Shown here piece after piece: positions 1-5,316 of a DNA stretch of 5,316 bases (positions are counted from its first letter, which is position 1; each line of letters starts with the position of its first letter). Position numbers and translations under genes: made by a program. Origin of the DNA: Methanomicrobiaceae archaeon (GTDB lineage: Archaea; Halobacteriota; Methanomicrobia; Methanomicrobiales; Methanomicrobiaceae); the NCBI GenBank assembly GCA_030628325.1, contig DAOVRB010000103.1, positions 1-5,316 on the forward strand, given 5' to 3'. The notes under the pieces are model-generated. The model was not told the DNA's origin, did no database searches, and saw only the letters and a program-made list of their open reading frames with translations.

Positions 1-16
1 AGGCTTTATCCGACAT
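1..16 (-). CDS. Possible start of a gene running off the left edge
   Basis: An ATG on the minus strand shares bases with the TAA stop of the small gene before it, giving a TAATG junction. It opens a frame that begins Met-Ser-Asp-Lys-Ala and leaves the window after five codons. The same junction type links the SNF2 and SWIM genes in this window, so translational coupling is plausible. No clear Shine-Dalgarno lies just upstream. Too little is visible to name a product, and the ATG could be chance or the other side of a frameshift in the small gene. Confidence 0.3.
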
Positions 17-180
17 TAGAGGATTGACAGAACACTAGCTACAGTGAATGATTCCACAAGGCCAAAAGATTCTGAACTCGCGCTGACTGGTGTAGAATTG
101 TCTGAAGTATGATACTGGTAGGGGCCAGGCGATTTCATCAGCCCTTCTTCATTATCTGAATTTATCATTTTAGGATGCAT
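16..180 (-). CDS. Small hypothetical protein, 54 residues
   Basis: I do not recognise this product. The frame starts at the ATG at 180 and ends at TAA at 16-18. The start is well supported: the minus strand carries AAAGGAGGT at 188-196 with a 7-base spacer to the ATG, and an in-frame stop upstream leaves no longer alternative. A TATA-like element lies about 65 bases upstream of the start. The protein has a polar, Ser/Thr/Asn-rich first two thirds (including NSDNEEG and HTSDNSTPVSASSES). It ends in a mostly hydrophobic stretch, FGLVESFTVASVLSIL, at residues 39-54. That tail could be a short membrane-associated segment, but it has no positive residues after it. The stop overlaps a following ATG, so this may be the first gene of an operon going left, or the first part of a longer gene broken by a frameshift. 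Function is unknown. Confidence 0.5.
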   Translation of the reverse strand: MHPKMINSDNEEGLMKSPGPYQYHTSDNSTPVSASSESFGLVESFTVASVLSIL

Positions 181-187
181 ATCCGAG

Positions 188-196
188 ACCTCCTTT
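188..196 (-). promoter_or_regulatory. Strong Shine-Dalgarno for the 54-residue ORF
   Basis: The minus strand reads AAAGGAGGT, a near-complete match to the anti-Shine-Dalgarno end of 16S rRNA, 7 bases before the ATG at 180. It is the strongest ribosome binding site in the window and the main reason for calling the small frame a gene. Confidence 0.65.
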
Positions 197-240
197 ATTC
201 CTCTTCGGTTATTTTCCAGTTATGTAATATGGGTAATACG

Positions 241-250
241 TTTATATTTA
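241..250 (-). promoter_or_regulatory. Candidate TATA box for the left-edge small gene
   Basis: The minus strand reads TAAATATAAA here, an AT-rich element of the archaeal TATA type. Transcription starting about 25 bases downstream would begin near 220, giving a leader of about 40 bases that contains the Shine-Dalgarno. This placement is consistent for an archaeal gene, but the call rests on position and composition only. Confidence 0.4.
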
Positions 251-450
251 TGTTCAGATCAGGCATCCGAACTGCACTGATGAAGCGAACTATTCGGTAT
301 TTGCTTCTAATGCGTGTAATCTCAACAGTTGTCTGGAACATCTTGTATTCGATAGGGAGGAGAGGGATAAAACTTTCACCTGCTGAATATATTGCTGACA
401 GATTTGGCTTACCAATTACGGGGAGGGAAATTTGCAGGCTTTGGAATGTA

Positions 451-471
451 CGAAAAAAATATATAAAACCA
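451..471 (-). terminator. Probable T-run terminator of the SNF2-SWIM operon
   Basis: Directly after the SWIM stop codon the minus strand becomes T-rich and includes an unbroken run of seven T (453-459), preceded by TTTTATATAT. Archaeal RNA polymerase commonly terminates at such T tracts without a hairpin. The same AT-rich stretch could also serve as a TATA element, so the role is not certain. Confidence 0.45.
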
Positions 472-1380
472 TCAATCCCTCTCCCCATTCTTATCCAGCC
501 CCGCAAGCTCCAGTGCATACTTCCGGGCTGTAAAACAGGCAGATTCAAGCCGTTCGGAGAGATTTTTTCCGCCAAGTTTAAACGGAGATTCGCCAAGCTG
601 CCTTAGAGCAGAGACAGAATCATCATTAAAATTAAATTCAAACGAATCGAGATCTGATCCCGCCTTCCAGAAATTCCGGATATATTCTTCCTGTGACTGA
701 GTCTCTGAATCCGTCTTTTCAGAACCGGGCACTTTAACTGTATTCTCAGCGGCGTTCTCAGCAGGTTCACCTGTAACTGAAGCTCTGCCCCGTCTTTTCC
801 TCAGTTCTTCAAGCACTTCTTCACGTTCCATGCCACGAAGGCCAAAGAGCAGAAAGGGATTATCGTCAAACCATTCTGCAAGGATATAATAGACCGCAGC
901 AATATGCTTACACGGATTTTCCCAGTCCGGACAGGAGCAGTGTGTGATAATATCCTTACGGGATTCTGGAAAAAGTGAGAGACCCGCAGACTTAAACACA
1001 CCTTCAAGTTCATCCGGCATATCTCCTGACAGAAGTCTGGCTGCAATGATCGCCTGCCCTGCCATCCCGTCAATCACCGATTCCCACTCTTCTGAACTAT
1101 AATGCCTAAAAGCGATGCTCACAGTATAGGGGCGTGATCTCGAACCTCTTACTTCTGCCACCACAACGCCGGGGTAATATTCAATCAGACTCACTTTCCC
1201 GGTTCTGGCATAACTTTTACCACGGGAAAGCCGGGATGAAACACTGATCCGTTCAAGTGCCCGGATAAATTCCTTTGACCACCAGGTTTCACCAACTGCA
1301 CCACGCCTGCTCTTCAGAACCGGGTTTTCTTTCCCGTAAACAGCTTTTGGGTGGTCCGGATTATTATTTTTTGCAGCCAT
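472..1380 (-). CDS. SWIM zinc finger protein, partner of the SNF2 ATPase
   Basis: The 302-residue product carries a complete SWIM motif: Cys148-x-Cys150-x6-Cys157-x-His159, within CSCPDWENPCKHIAAVYYIL. The SWIM domain is an established zinc-binding fold (CxCxnCxH) linked to DNA or protein binding. N-terminal to it is the segment typical of this family: WW at residues 33-34, a basic RLSRGKSYARTGKV stretch at 50-63, and PGVVVAEVRGSRSRPYTVSI at 70-89. After the finger comes an acidic, basic and Ser/Thr-rich linker (about 185-232), then a helical-looking C-terminal part of about 70 residues that I cannot assign. The start at 1380 is supported by GGAGAG at 1386-1391 and by the one-base TAATG overlap with the SNF2 gene. 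The protein has no signal peptide or membrane segment, so it should be cytoplasmic. It most likely binds nucleic acid or tethers the ATPase to its target, which is inferred from the conserved gene pairing and not shown by the sequence. Confidence 0.9.
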   Translation of the reverse strand: MAAKNNNPDHPKAVYGKENPVLKSRRGAVGETWWSKEFIRALERISVSSRLSRGKSYARTGKVSLIEYYPGVVVAEVRGSRSRPYTVSIAFRHYSSEEWESVIDGMAGQAIIAARLLSGDMPDELEGVFKSAGLSLFPESRKDIITHCSCPDWENPCKHIAAVYYILAEWFDDNPFLLFGLRGMEREEVLEELRKRRGRASVTGEPAENAAENTVKVPGSEKTDSETQSQEEYIRNFWKAGSDLDSFEFNFNDDSVSALRQLGESPFKLGGKNLSERLESACFTARKYALELAGLDKNGERD

Positions 1381-1382
1381 TA
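1380..1382 (-). other. TAATG stop-start overlap coupling SNF2 and SWIM genes
   Basis: The SNF2 stop TAA (1380-1382) shares one base with the SWIM start ATG (1378-1380). Such junctions typically mean co-transcription and translational coupling, which suits two subunits made together. Confidence 0.85.
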
Positions 1383-4300
1383 ATACTCTCCAAACGCATC
1401 ATCACTCAAAGAGACGAGTTCCCTCAGTTTATCGGTAGAAAGGCCGGTGAACCAGTCCTCGCCCGAACCGACAATCTGCTCGGCAAGCTTTCTTTTTTCT
1501 TCAAGCATAATGTCAATCTGCTCCTCAAGTGTACCTGCGGAGATCATAAGATGAACCTGCACGTTCCTTGTCTGCCCAATCCTGTATGCCCGGTCGGTTG
1601 CCTGATCCTCAACCGCCGGATTCCACCACCGATCCACATGAAAAACATGATTTGCAGATGTCAGGTTCAGACCCACACCCCCGGCTTTCAGAGAAATGAC
1701 AAATATACGCGGCCCGTTCTCAGACTGGAACAATTCAACTATTTCATCGCGTTTCTTTCGCCGGGTTTTCCCGTGCAGAAGAAGGACTTCCTCTGAAAAC
1801 CGATCCTGCAATAAAGCCTGGAGCTGCACGGCAAACGTGGCATACTGTGTAAACACAATTGCCCGGTCCCCGTTTTCGATAACCTCATCCATCATCTCAA
1901 ACAGGCGCACCAGTTTACCTGATCTCCGGGGATCAACACTCCCGTCGGCCGTGAGAAGAACCGGGTGATTGCAGATCTGCTTCAGCTTTGTAAGGGTGGA
2001 TAATATAATCCCCCTTCTCTGAATACCCTCGCTCTCTTCAACCGCCCTGAGCATCTCATCAACTGTTGCCTGATATAGTGTCGCCTGTTCTTTAGTCAGT
2101 GTGACAAAAACCTTCTGCTCAATCTTGTCAGGCAGATCTTTTATGACAGAGCGATCGCTTTTAAGTCTCCGCATGACAAACGGACCGACCATCGTTCGCA
2201 GCTGAAGGGCCTTTTCGCTATCATGGTAACGCTCTACAGGGACTGCAAATTCCTTATAAAACCGGTTATTCGAACCGAGATAACCCCTGTTCAGGAAATC
2301 CATGATTGACCACAGTTCTGTAAGCCTGTTCTCAACCGGTGTGCCTGTCAGTGCAATTCTTCTTGCGGCTTTGATCTTTCGAATGGCAAGAGACTGTTTT
2401 GTCAGGTGGTTTTTGATATTCTGTGCCTCGTCAAGAAGAATACATGCCCAGCTGACCTGACTGATACTATCTAAATCCCGATGAGAGAGATTGTATGTCG
2501 TAATGATCACATCATGTCCGGCCACCATCTCTGAAAACTGTTCATCAGTGAAGCGATCGGTGCCGTGGTGGATATGGACGGAAACTTCCGGTGCGAATCG
2601 GGCAAATTCGCGTTTCCAGTTTCCTATTATAGACATCGGACAGATAAGAAGGACCGGGGTTGCAGGGATTTTTGAATATTCCATCTCTGAAAGGAGGTAT
2701 GCGATAAACTGCGGAGTTTTGCCAAGCCCCATATCGTCTGCAAGGCATGCCCCCATGCCGTGTTGTGTGAGAAAAGAGAGCCATGATACACCCCGCCGCT
2801 GATAAGGCCGGAGTTTTCCATTGAATGTTTTAGGTATAGTGACTGGTTTTGCTTTCTTTTCTCCCCGGATATTTGCAAGCATCTCGCCCACCAGTCCGCC
2901 CGGAGATGAGATTTCGATCTCAAAATCCTTTTCATAGAGACGGGAGGTTTCAAGTTTTAACAGATCGACCGTTTCAATTCTGCCTCCACTGTATTTTTTC
3001 TCAAATGCACGCAGGGTCCGCCTGATCTCTTCGGAATCGAAAGCAACCCACTTTCCTTTCACATTAACGAGTGATCTCTTAAGATCGGCAAGCTGCATGA
3101 ACTCCTCAGGAGAGAACGTCTCTTCACCAATTGCGATTGTATAATCGAATTGCAGCAGGTTTTCAAAAGAGAAGTATCCCGGACTTTCTTTTGTTTCAGA
3201 GGGTTTCAGTTCGATTTTCAGGACAGGACGGACCTTTTTCTCATTCCACCATGGCGGGAGAAGGACGATAAACCCTGACTGCTGTAGCACCGGGGCTGCT
3301 TCGCTCAGGAACTGATAGACTTTGTCCTGTTCAATCTCAAGCGATGTTGGGCATGCGGTTTTGAGGCCTTCTGAAAGGGGAGGGTATATTCTTACGGCAC
3401 GCCCCATATCGGCTAAGAATTCCTCTTCAGGGTGATCAAATCTGTTCATCAGGTATGCATGCTGTTTTGTCTTTTTCCCCCATATTTCCTGTGCAGGAAT
3501 CAGGAGAGAAGGGTCGTCACGTCCCTGAAGGTGGAATGTTATCTGCCATTTTTTATTTTCACTGTCCTCATCCGGCTCTTCGAGGCGGAAACAGGTTTTA
3601 AATTCCCCTATACTGATCTCTTCTGAACCACCCAAAAGCCACTGGTCCATTTTTACAGTGAATTTATCTGAAAAAACAGATGGTTCCTCTTTAGAGAACG
3701 CCGAATCAGAGCCGGTTAATTTCAGGAAAAAGTCCAGTTCTTCGGCTTCGGATTTCCGGGTTTTTTTGGTTATTTTAAACGGGACCGGCATTTCAGAGAA
3801 CGCATCTGCAATCAGCCGGGATGTCATGCCCGATACAAAACGCTCCTGAATTTCATGAGACGCAAATTTGTTTCCGGGCCCTGAGTTTTTGTTATAGCCG
3901 TTTGCGCAGGATTTGCATACATTTGGCATGGAACCGGCCAGGGATTCGGATCTTTTCTGGTCGTCATCGCTGATGAAAGGCTTCCATATTACCCTTTTAT
4001 CTGCTTCTGTACCTGAAAATCCGGGAATGAGACTTTCGTGTGCGACAAGTTCGATGGAAAATCCAATTGCAAAAAGCCAGTACCTGAGTGAATCGCCAAC
4101 CCTTACACCCGAAGAAAAGAGCTCAAAGAGATGGGTGTAAAGTGTGGCAAGTGAGGAGAGATCACATGATATTGTATTGTATTCCCATGGCAGGAGATGT
4201 TTGGGTTCTTTATGGACTCCAAAGGCTCTCATTGAGGAGAGATATGAGGGCACAGGCTTTGTGGATTCTGAAGGAAAAAGTGCTGCCCGCACGTCTTTTT

Positions 4301-4514
4301 TCCACTCGGTTTCACAGCTGCCTGCAATTCCGTTGAGAAGATCTATCAGTTCTTCGGCCGGAACCGAATTAGGATGCGGATATATACGGGGGGTTTTCGG
4401 TTTTCTGCCCCGTTTTTTTGGAACTCCTTCTGAATGGTTATCTGATTCACCAAAAAAGAAGAAACTGTCCGGAGTGTCGGGGTCATAAAAACCATGTATT
4501 AATACAGTTTTCAT
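1380..4514 (-). CDS. SNF2-family ATPase / DNA translocase with long N-terminal region
   Basis: The 1044-residue protein has a full SNF2 (SF2) motor in its C-terminal half. Visible motifs are LRPYQRRGVSWL at 568-579, Walker A DMGLGKT at 594-600 (Lys599), motif Ia LLICPMSIIGNW at 622-633, DEAQ at 695-698 and LTGTPVENRLTELW at 722-735. The second lobe shows IVFTQY at 886-891, LLHGKTRRKKRDE at 912-924, SLKAGGVGLNLTSANHVFHV at 941-960 and QATDRAYRIGQ at 971-981 with Arg975 and Arg978. No catalytic residue is missing. The tail, LSTDKLRELVSLSDD, is typical of prokaryotic SNF2 proteins that pair with SWIM proteins. Residues 1-555 match no motif I can name with certainty; they fit the SNF2-associated N-terminal region (DUF3670-like) of these large helicases. 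A basic AT-hook-like patch lies at 32-43 and a CxxC at 200-203. The role is ATP-driven movement on DNA or remodelling of bound proteins; repair, chromatin or defence functions are all possible. The start at 4514 is supported by GGTGAG 9 bases upstream. Confidence 0.95.
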   Translation of the reverse strand: MKTVLIHGFYDPDTPDSFFFFGESDNHSEGVPKKRGRKPKTPRIYPHPNSVPAEELIDLLNGIAGSCETEWKKDVRAALFPSESTKPVPSYLSSMRAFGVHKEPKHLLPWEYNTISCDLSSLATLYTHLFELFSSGVRVGDSLRYWLFAIGFSIELVAHESLIPGFSGTEADKRVIWKPFISDDDQKRSESLAGSMPNVCKSCANGYNKNSGPGNKFASHEIQERFVSGMTSRLIADAFSEMPVPFKITKKTRKSEAEELDFFLKLTGSDSAFSKEEPSVFSDKFTVKMDQWLLGGSEEISIGEFKTCFRLEEPDEDSENKKWQITFHLQGRDDPSLLIPAQEIWGKKTKQHAYLMNRFDHPEEEFLADMGRAVRIYPPLSEGLKTACPTSLEIEQDKVYQFLSEAAPVLQQSGFIVLLPPWWNEKKVRPVLKIELKPSETKESPGYFSFENLLQFDYTIAIGEETFSPEEFMQLADLKRSLVNVKGKWVAFDSEEIRRTLRAFEKKYSGGRIETVDLLKLETSRLYEKDFEIEISSPGGLVGEMLANIRGEKKAKPVTIPKTFNGKLRPYQRRGVSWLSFLTQHGMGACLADDMGLGKTPQFIAYLLSEMEYSKIPATPVLLICPMSIIGNWKREFARFAPEVSVHIHHGTDRFTDEQFSEMVAGHDVIITTYNLSHRDLDSISQVSWACILLDEAQNIKNHLTKQSLAIRKIKAARRIALTGTPVENRLTELWSIMDFLNRGYLGSNNRFYKEFAVPVERYHDSEKALQLRTMVGPFVMRRLKSDRSVIKDLPDKIEQKVFVTLTKEQATLYQATVDEMLRAVEESEGIQRRGIILSTLTKLKQICNHPVLLTADGSVDPRRSGKLVRLFEMMDEVIENGDRAIVFTQYATFAVQLQALLQDRFSEEVLLLHGKTRRKKRDEIVELFQSENGPRIFVISLKAGGVGLNLTSANHVFHVDRWWNPAVEDQATDRAYRIGQTRNVQVHLMISAGTLEEQIDIMLEEKRKLAEQIVGSGEDWFTGLSTDKLRELVSLSDDAFGEY
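1386..1391 (-). promoter_or_regulatory. Shine-Dalgarno of the SWIM gene inside the SNF2 3' end
   Basis: The minus strand reads GGAGAG five bases before the SWIM ATG, counted from the last G of the motif. It lies inside the final codons of the SNF2 gene. Together with the TAATG overlap it fixes the SWIM start. Confidence 0.65.
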
Positions 4515-4523
4515 TCTGGATTT

Positions 4524-4529
4524 CTCACC
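4524..4529 (-). promoter_or_regulatory. Shine-Dalgarno of the SNF2 gene
   Basis: The minus strand reads GGTGAG with a 9-base spacer to the ATG at 4514. GGTGA is the usual archaeal form, matching the UCACC near the 16S rRNA end. It supports the chosen start. Confidence 0.65.
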
Positions 4530-4544
4530 GTTTAATTGAACTCA

Positions 4545-4552
4545 TTATAAAA
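4545..4552 (-). promoter_or_regulatory. Candidate TATA box of the SNF2-SWIM operon
   Basis: The minus strand reads TTTTATAA, centred about 34 bases upstream of the SNF2 ATG. With usual archaeal spacing, transcription would start around 4522-4526, at or inside the Shine-Dalgarno, which is tight. A second AT-rich element, CTAATATTT on the minus strand near 4566-4574, would leave a longer leader and is an alternative. A promoter in this region is likely, but the exact element is uncertain. Confidence 0.4.
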
Positions 4553-4587
4553 TCTGTGTCTGGGAAATATTAGAGTTGTCTTTTTAC

Positions 4588-4731
4588 ATGCTGATGGTGC
4601 GATTGATAATTGCCACTTTTATGTTGAAATTCACAATCAGGGACCGGATCATCACCTTCCTCCAGAAGGGGACCATCCCGTGGCACCAGATCTGGCAGAG
4701 CCTCACACCCTGCAATGTGCTGACCAGTTAA
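4588..4731 (+). pseudogene. Relic of an ArdC-like antirestriction protein N-terminus
   Basis: A 47-codon frame from the ATG at 4588 (or a 36-codon one from the ATG at 4621) reads through IRDRIITFLQKGTIPWHQIW and on to TPCNVLTS before a TAA at 4729-4731. This follows the start of the ArdC N-terminal domain (DUF1738 type), whose usual pattern is a DRII..LE.GT.PW..PW segment, then P.N..TG..YRG.N. The second PW is changed to IW and the frame stops where the YRG.N block is expected. Just after the stop, the same frame reads SCR, a TAG stop and KGCN, possibly a decayed form of that block. ArdC proteins are about 300 residues, bind single-stranded DNA and are carried by plasmids and other mobile elements, where they protect incoming DNA from restriction. 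Nothing of the C-terminal metallopeptidase-like part is present. No Shine-Dalgarno precedes either ATG. A truncated, non-functional fragment is most likely; a genuine small gene or chance similarity is possible. Confidence 0.5.
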
Positions 4732-4836
4732 TCCTGTAGGTAGAAAGGGTGCAACTGAATGATAACGTCAGATGTGCAGTGCCGGTCCTCTGCATAAACA
4801 TCTTCCAGAGTGGCACAAGCCACCACAAAACCGGAT

Positions 4837-4847
4837 AAACTATTTTA
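4837..4847 (+). promoter_or_regulatory. Candidate TATA box for the response regulator
   Basis: The sequence AAACTATTTTA is centred about 29 bases before the ATG at 4871, close to the TATA-to-start distance of archaeal promoters. Because no Shine-Dalgarno precedes the ATG, a leaderless or near-leaderless mRNA is the simplest reading. The call rests on spacing and composition only. Confidence 0.35.
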
Positions 4848-4870
4848 GGCTATATGTCAATTTCAAACTA

Positions 4871-5316
4871 ATGATGGATGGTACTGTATTAATAGTGGAC
4901 GATGAACCCGATCTTCTGGAACTAACAAAGATATATCTCAAAAAGACCGGCGATTTTACTGTTGATACTGCTGAATCCGCACGCGAAGCCCTGGAAAAAA
5001 TGCAGACCATCACTTATGACGCCATCGTCTCCGATTACGAGATGCCGGAGATGAACGGTATTGAGTTTTTAAAGACTGTCCGTGGCAGCGGTTCGGATAT
5101 GCCGTTCATCATCTTCACCGGGAAGGGCAGGGAGGATGTAGTCATTGAGGCGATAAACGAGGGGGCTAATTTCTATATTCAGAAAGGCGGACAGCCAAAG
5201 GCGCAGTTCGCTGAGCTGTCACACAAGATCAGGCAGGCTACATCACATAAGCAGGCACAAGAGGCACTTTCTGCTTCCGAACAGTTTCAGAGAGCCGTCC
5301 TGTCGTCTTCTCCAAT
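4871..5316 (+). CDS. Response regulator receiver domain protein, probably PAS sensor (3' end cut)
   Basis: The visible 148 residues hold a complete receiver domain followed by a linker that leaves the window. The receiver (about residues 5-124) shows the acidic pair Asp10-Asp11 in VLIVDDEP, the phosphoacceptor Asp55 in SDYEMPEMNG, Thr83 in FTGKG and the conserved Lys105 in IQKGG, so it should accept phosphate. From about residue 126 a helical linker (KQAQEALSASEQFQRAVLSSSP) resembles the lead-in to a PAS domain. In Methanomicrobiales such receivers usually head PAS-containing sensor proteins, often with a histidine kinase end, but that part is outside the window. The product is cytoplasmic, with no signal or membrane segment visible. 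Two ATGs are adjacent (4871 and 4874); either puts the start just before the first beta strand. The frame stays open upstream to an ATG at 4772, but that would add 33 atypical residues and is not favoured. It is transcribed divergently from the SNF2 operon, with no sign of a functional link. Confidence 0.92.
   Translation, partial: MMDGTVLIVDDEPDLLELTKIYLKKTGDFTVDTAESAREALEKMQTITYDAIVSDYEMPEMNGIEFLKTVRGSGSDMPFIIFTGKGREDVVIEAINEGANFYIQKGGQPKAQFAELSHKIRQATSHKQAQEALSASEQFQRAVLSSSP

Larger units (their letters stand above)
181..471. other. Intergenic region with no supported gene
   Basis: This 291-base stretch lies between the end of the SWIM gene and the small left-edge gene, both on the minus strand. 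It holds the probable end of the SWIM transcript near 451-471, then the TATA-like element, a short direct repeat and the Shine-Dalgarno of the small gene. Open frames cross it on both strands, but they run into the SWIM gene in antisense or out of frame and have no ribosome binding site. I treat them as chance. Confidence 0.6.
4515..4870. other. Divergent intergenic region
   Basis: This 356-base gap separates the minus-strand SNF2 operon from the plus-strand response regulator. Its left part (4521-4580) is AT-rich, about 32% GC by my count, and holds the SNF2 promoter elements. Its middle (4641-4700) is about 62% GC and carries the ArdC-like coding relic. Its right end, from about 4835, is AT-rich again and holds the candidate promoter of the response regulator. 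The stretch 4732-4834 shows nothing I can identify. Confidence 0.7.

Noticed and set aside
195..596. 133-codon open frame on the minus strand
   Set aside because: It starts inside the SWIM gene in another frame, has no ribosome binding site, and its stop falls in the Shine-Dalgarno of the small gene. A shorter version starting after the SWIM stop (48 codons) also lacks a ribosome binding site.
175..606. 143-codon open frame on the plus strand
   Set aside because: Its last 135 bases lie antisense to the SWIM gene, there is no usable Shine-Dalgarno at its ATG, it overlaps the signals of the small minus-strand gene, and its product is basic with no recognisable domain.
1275..1796. 173-codon plus-strand open frame across the SNF2-SWIM junction
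   Set aside because: It is antisense to two clearly real genes with intact motifs, and its product has no domain features.
472..4514. Assignment of the SNF2-SWIM pair to a DISARM-type or other named defence system
   Set aside because: The required partner genes are absent from the window, and the SNF2-SWIM pairing is itself a separate known arrangement.
4655..4669. Perfect 5-bp hairpin (CCTTC, loop CTCCA, GAAGG)
   Set aside because: It falls inside the ArdC-like coding relic, has no T-run after it, and such short stems arise readily by chance.
4772..4870. N-terminal extension of the response regulator from an upstream in-frame ATG
   Set aside because: Receiver domains normally begin a few residues before the first strand, as with the ATG at 4871. 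The extra 33 residues are Cys/His/Pro-rich and unlike the domain, and no Shine-Dalgarno precedes 4772.
1..5316. CRISPR arrays, tRNA or rRNA genes, complete insertion sequences
   Set aside because: No spaced repeat series, no cloverleaf-like sequence, and no transposase motif or terminal inverted repeats were seen on either strand.

Overview
The window looks archaeal, most likely from a methanogen of the order Methanomicrobiales. The strongest clue is the response regulator at the right edge. Its receiver domain has the FTGKGRE and QKGG..P..QFAEL wording that I associate with the many receiver-PAS sensor proteins of that order. Candidate TATA boxes, a T-run after the last gene of the operon and moderate GC content fit an archaeon. 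The genus cannot be fixed from this window.

Left edge (1-471): a 54-codon reading frame on the minus strand has a near-perfect Shine-Dalgarno at ideal spacing and an AT-rich TATA-like element upstream. Its stop overlaps another ATG in a TAATG junction, so a second gene may run off the left edge. The rest, up to the end of the SWIM gene, appears non-coding.

Centre (472-4514): a two-gene operon on the minus strand. First comes a 1044-residue SNF2-family DNA translocase with all helicase motifs intact and a long, poorly recognisable N-terminal half. It is followed, through a one-base TAATG overlap, by a 302-residue protein with an intact SWIM zinc finger. Pairing of SWI2/SNF2 ATPases with SWIM proteins is known in bacteria and archaea. 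The likely arrangement is that the SWIM protein helps the ATPase bind DNA or protein partners, but the biological role is not settled.

Right side (4515-5316): a 356-base divergent intergenic region separates the operon from a plus-strand response regulator that is cut by the window end. This gap carries the operon's promoter-like elements and a GC-rich island. The island encodes a short stretch resembling the N-terminus of ArdC-type antirestriction proteins, which ends at a stop codon. It is best read as a degraded fragment of a mobile-element gene. The response regulator has a candidate TATA element placed as expected for a leaderless transcript.

The main points of interest are the SNF2-SWIM couple with its AT-hook-like N-terminus, the ArdC-like relic beside it, and the unannotated small gene at the left edge. 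I see no CRISPR array, tRNA, rRNA or complete insertion sequence.
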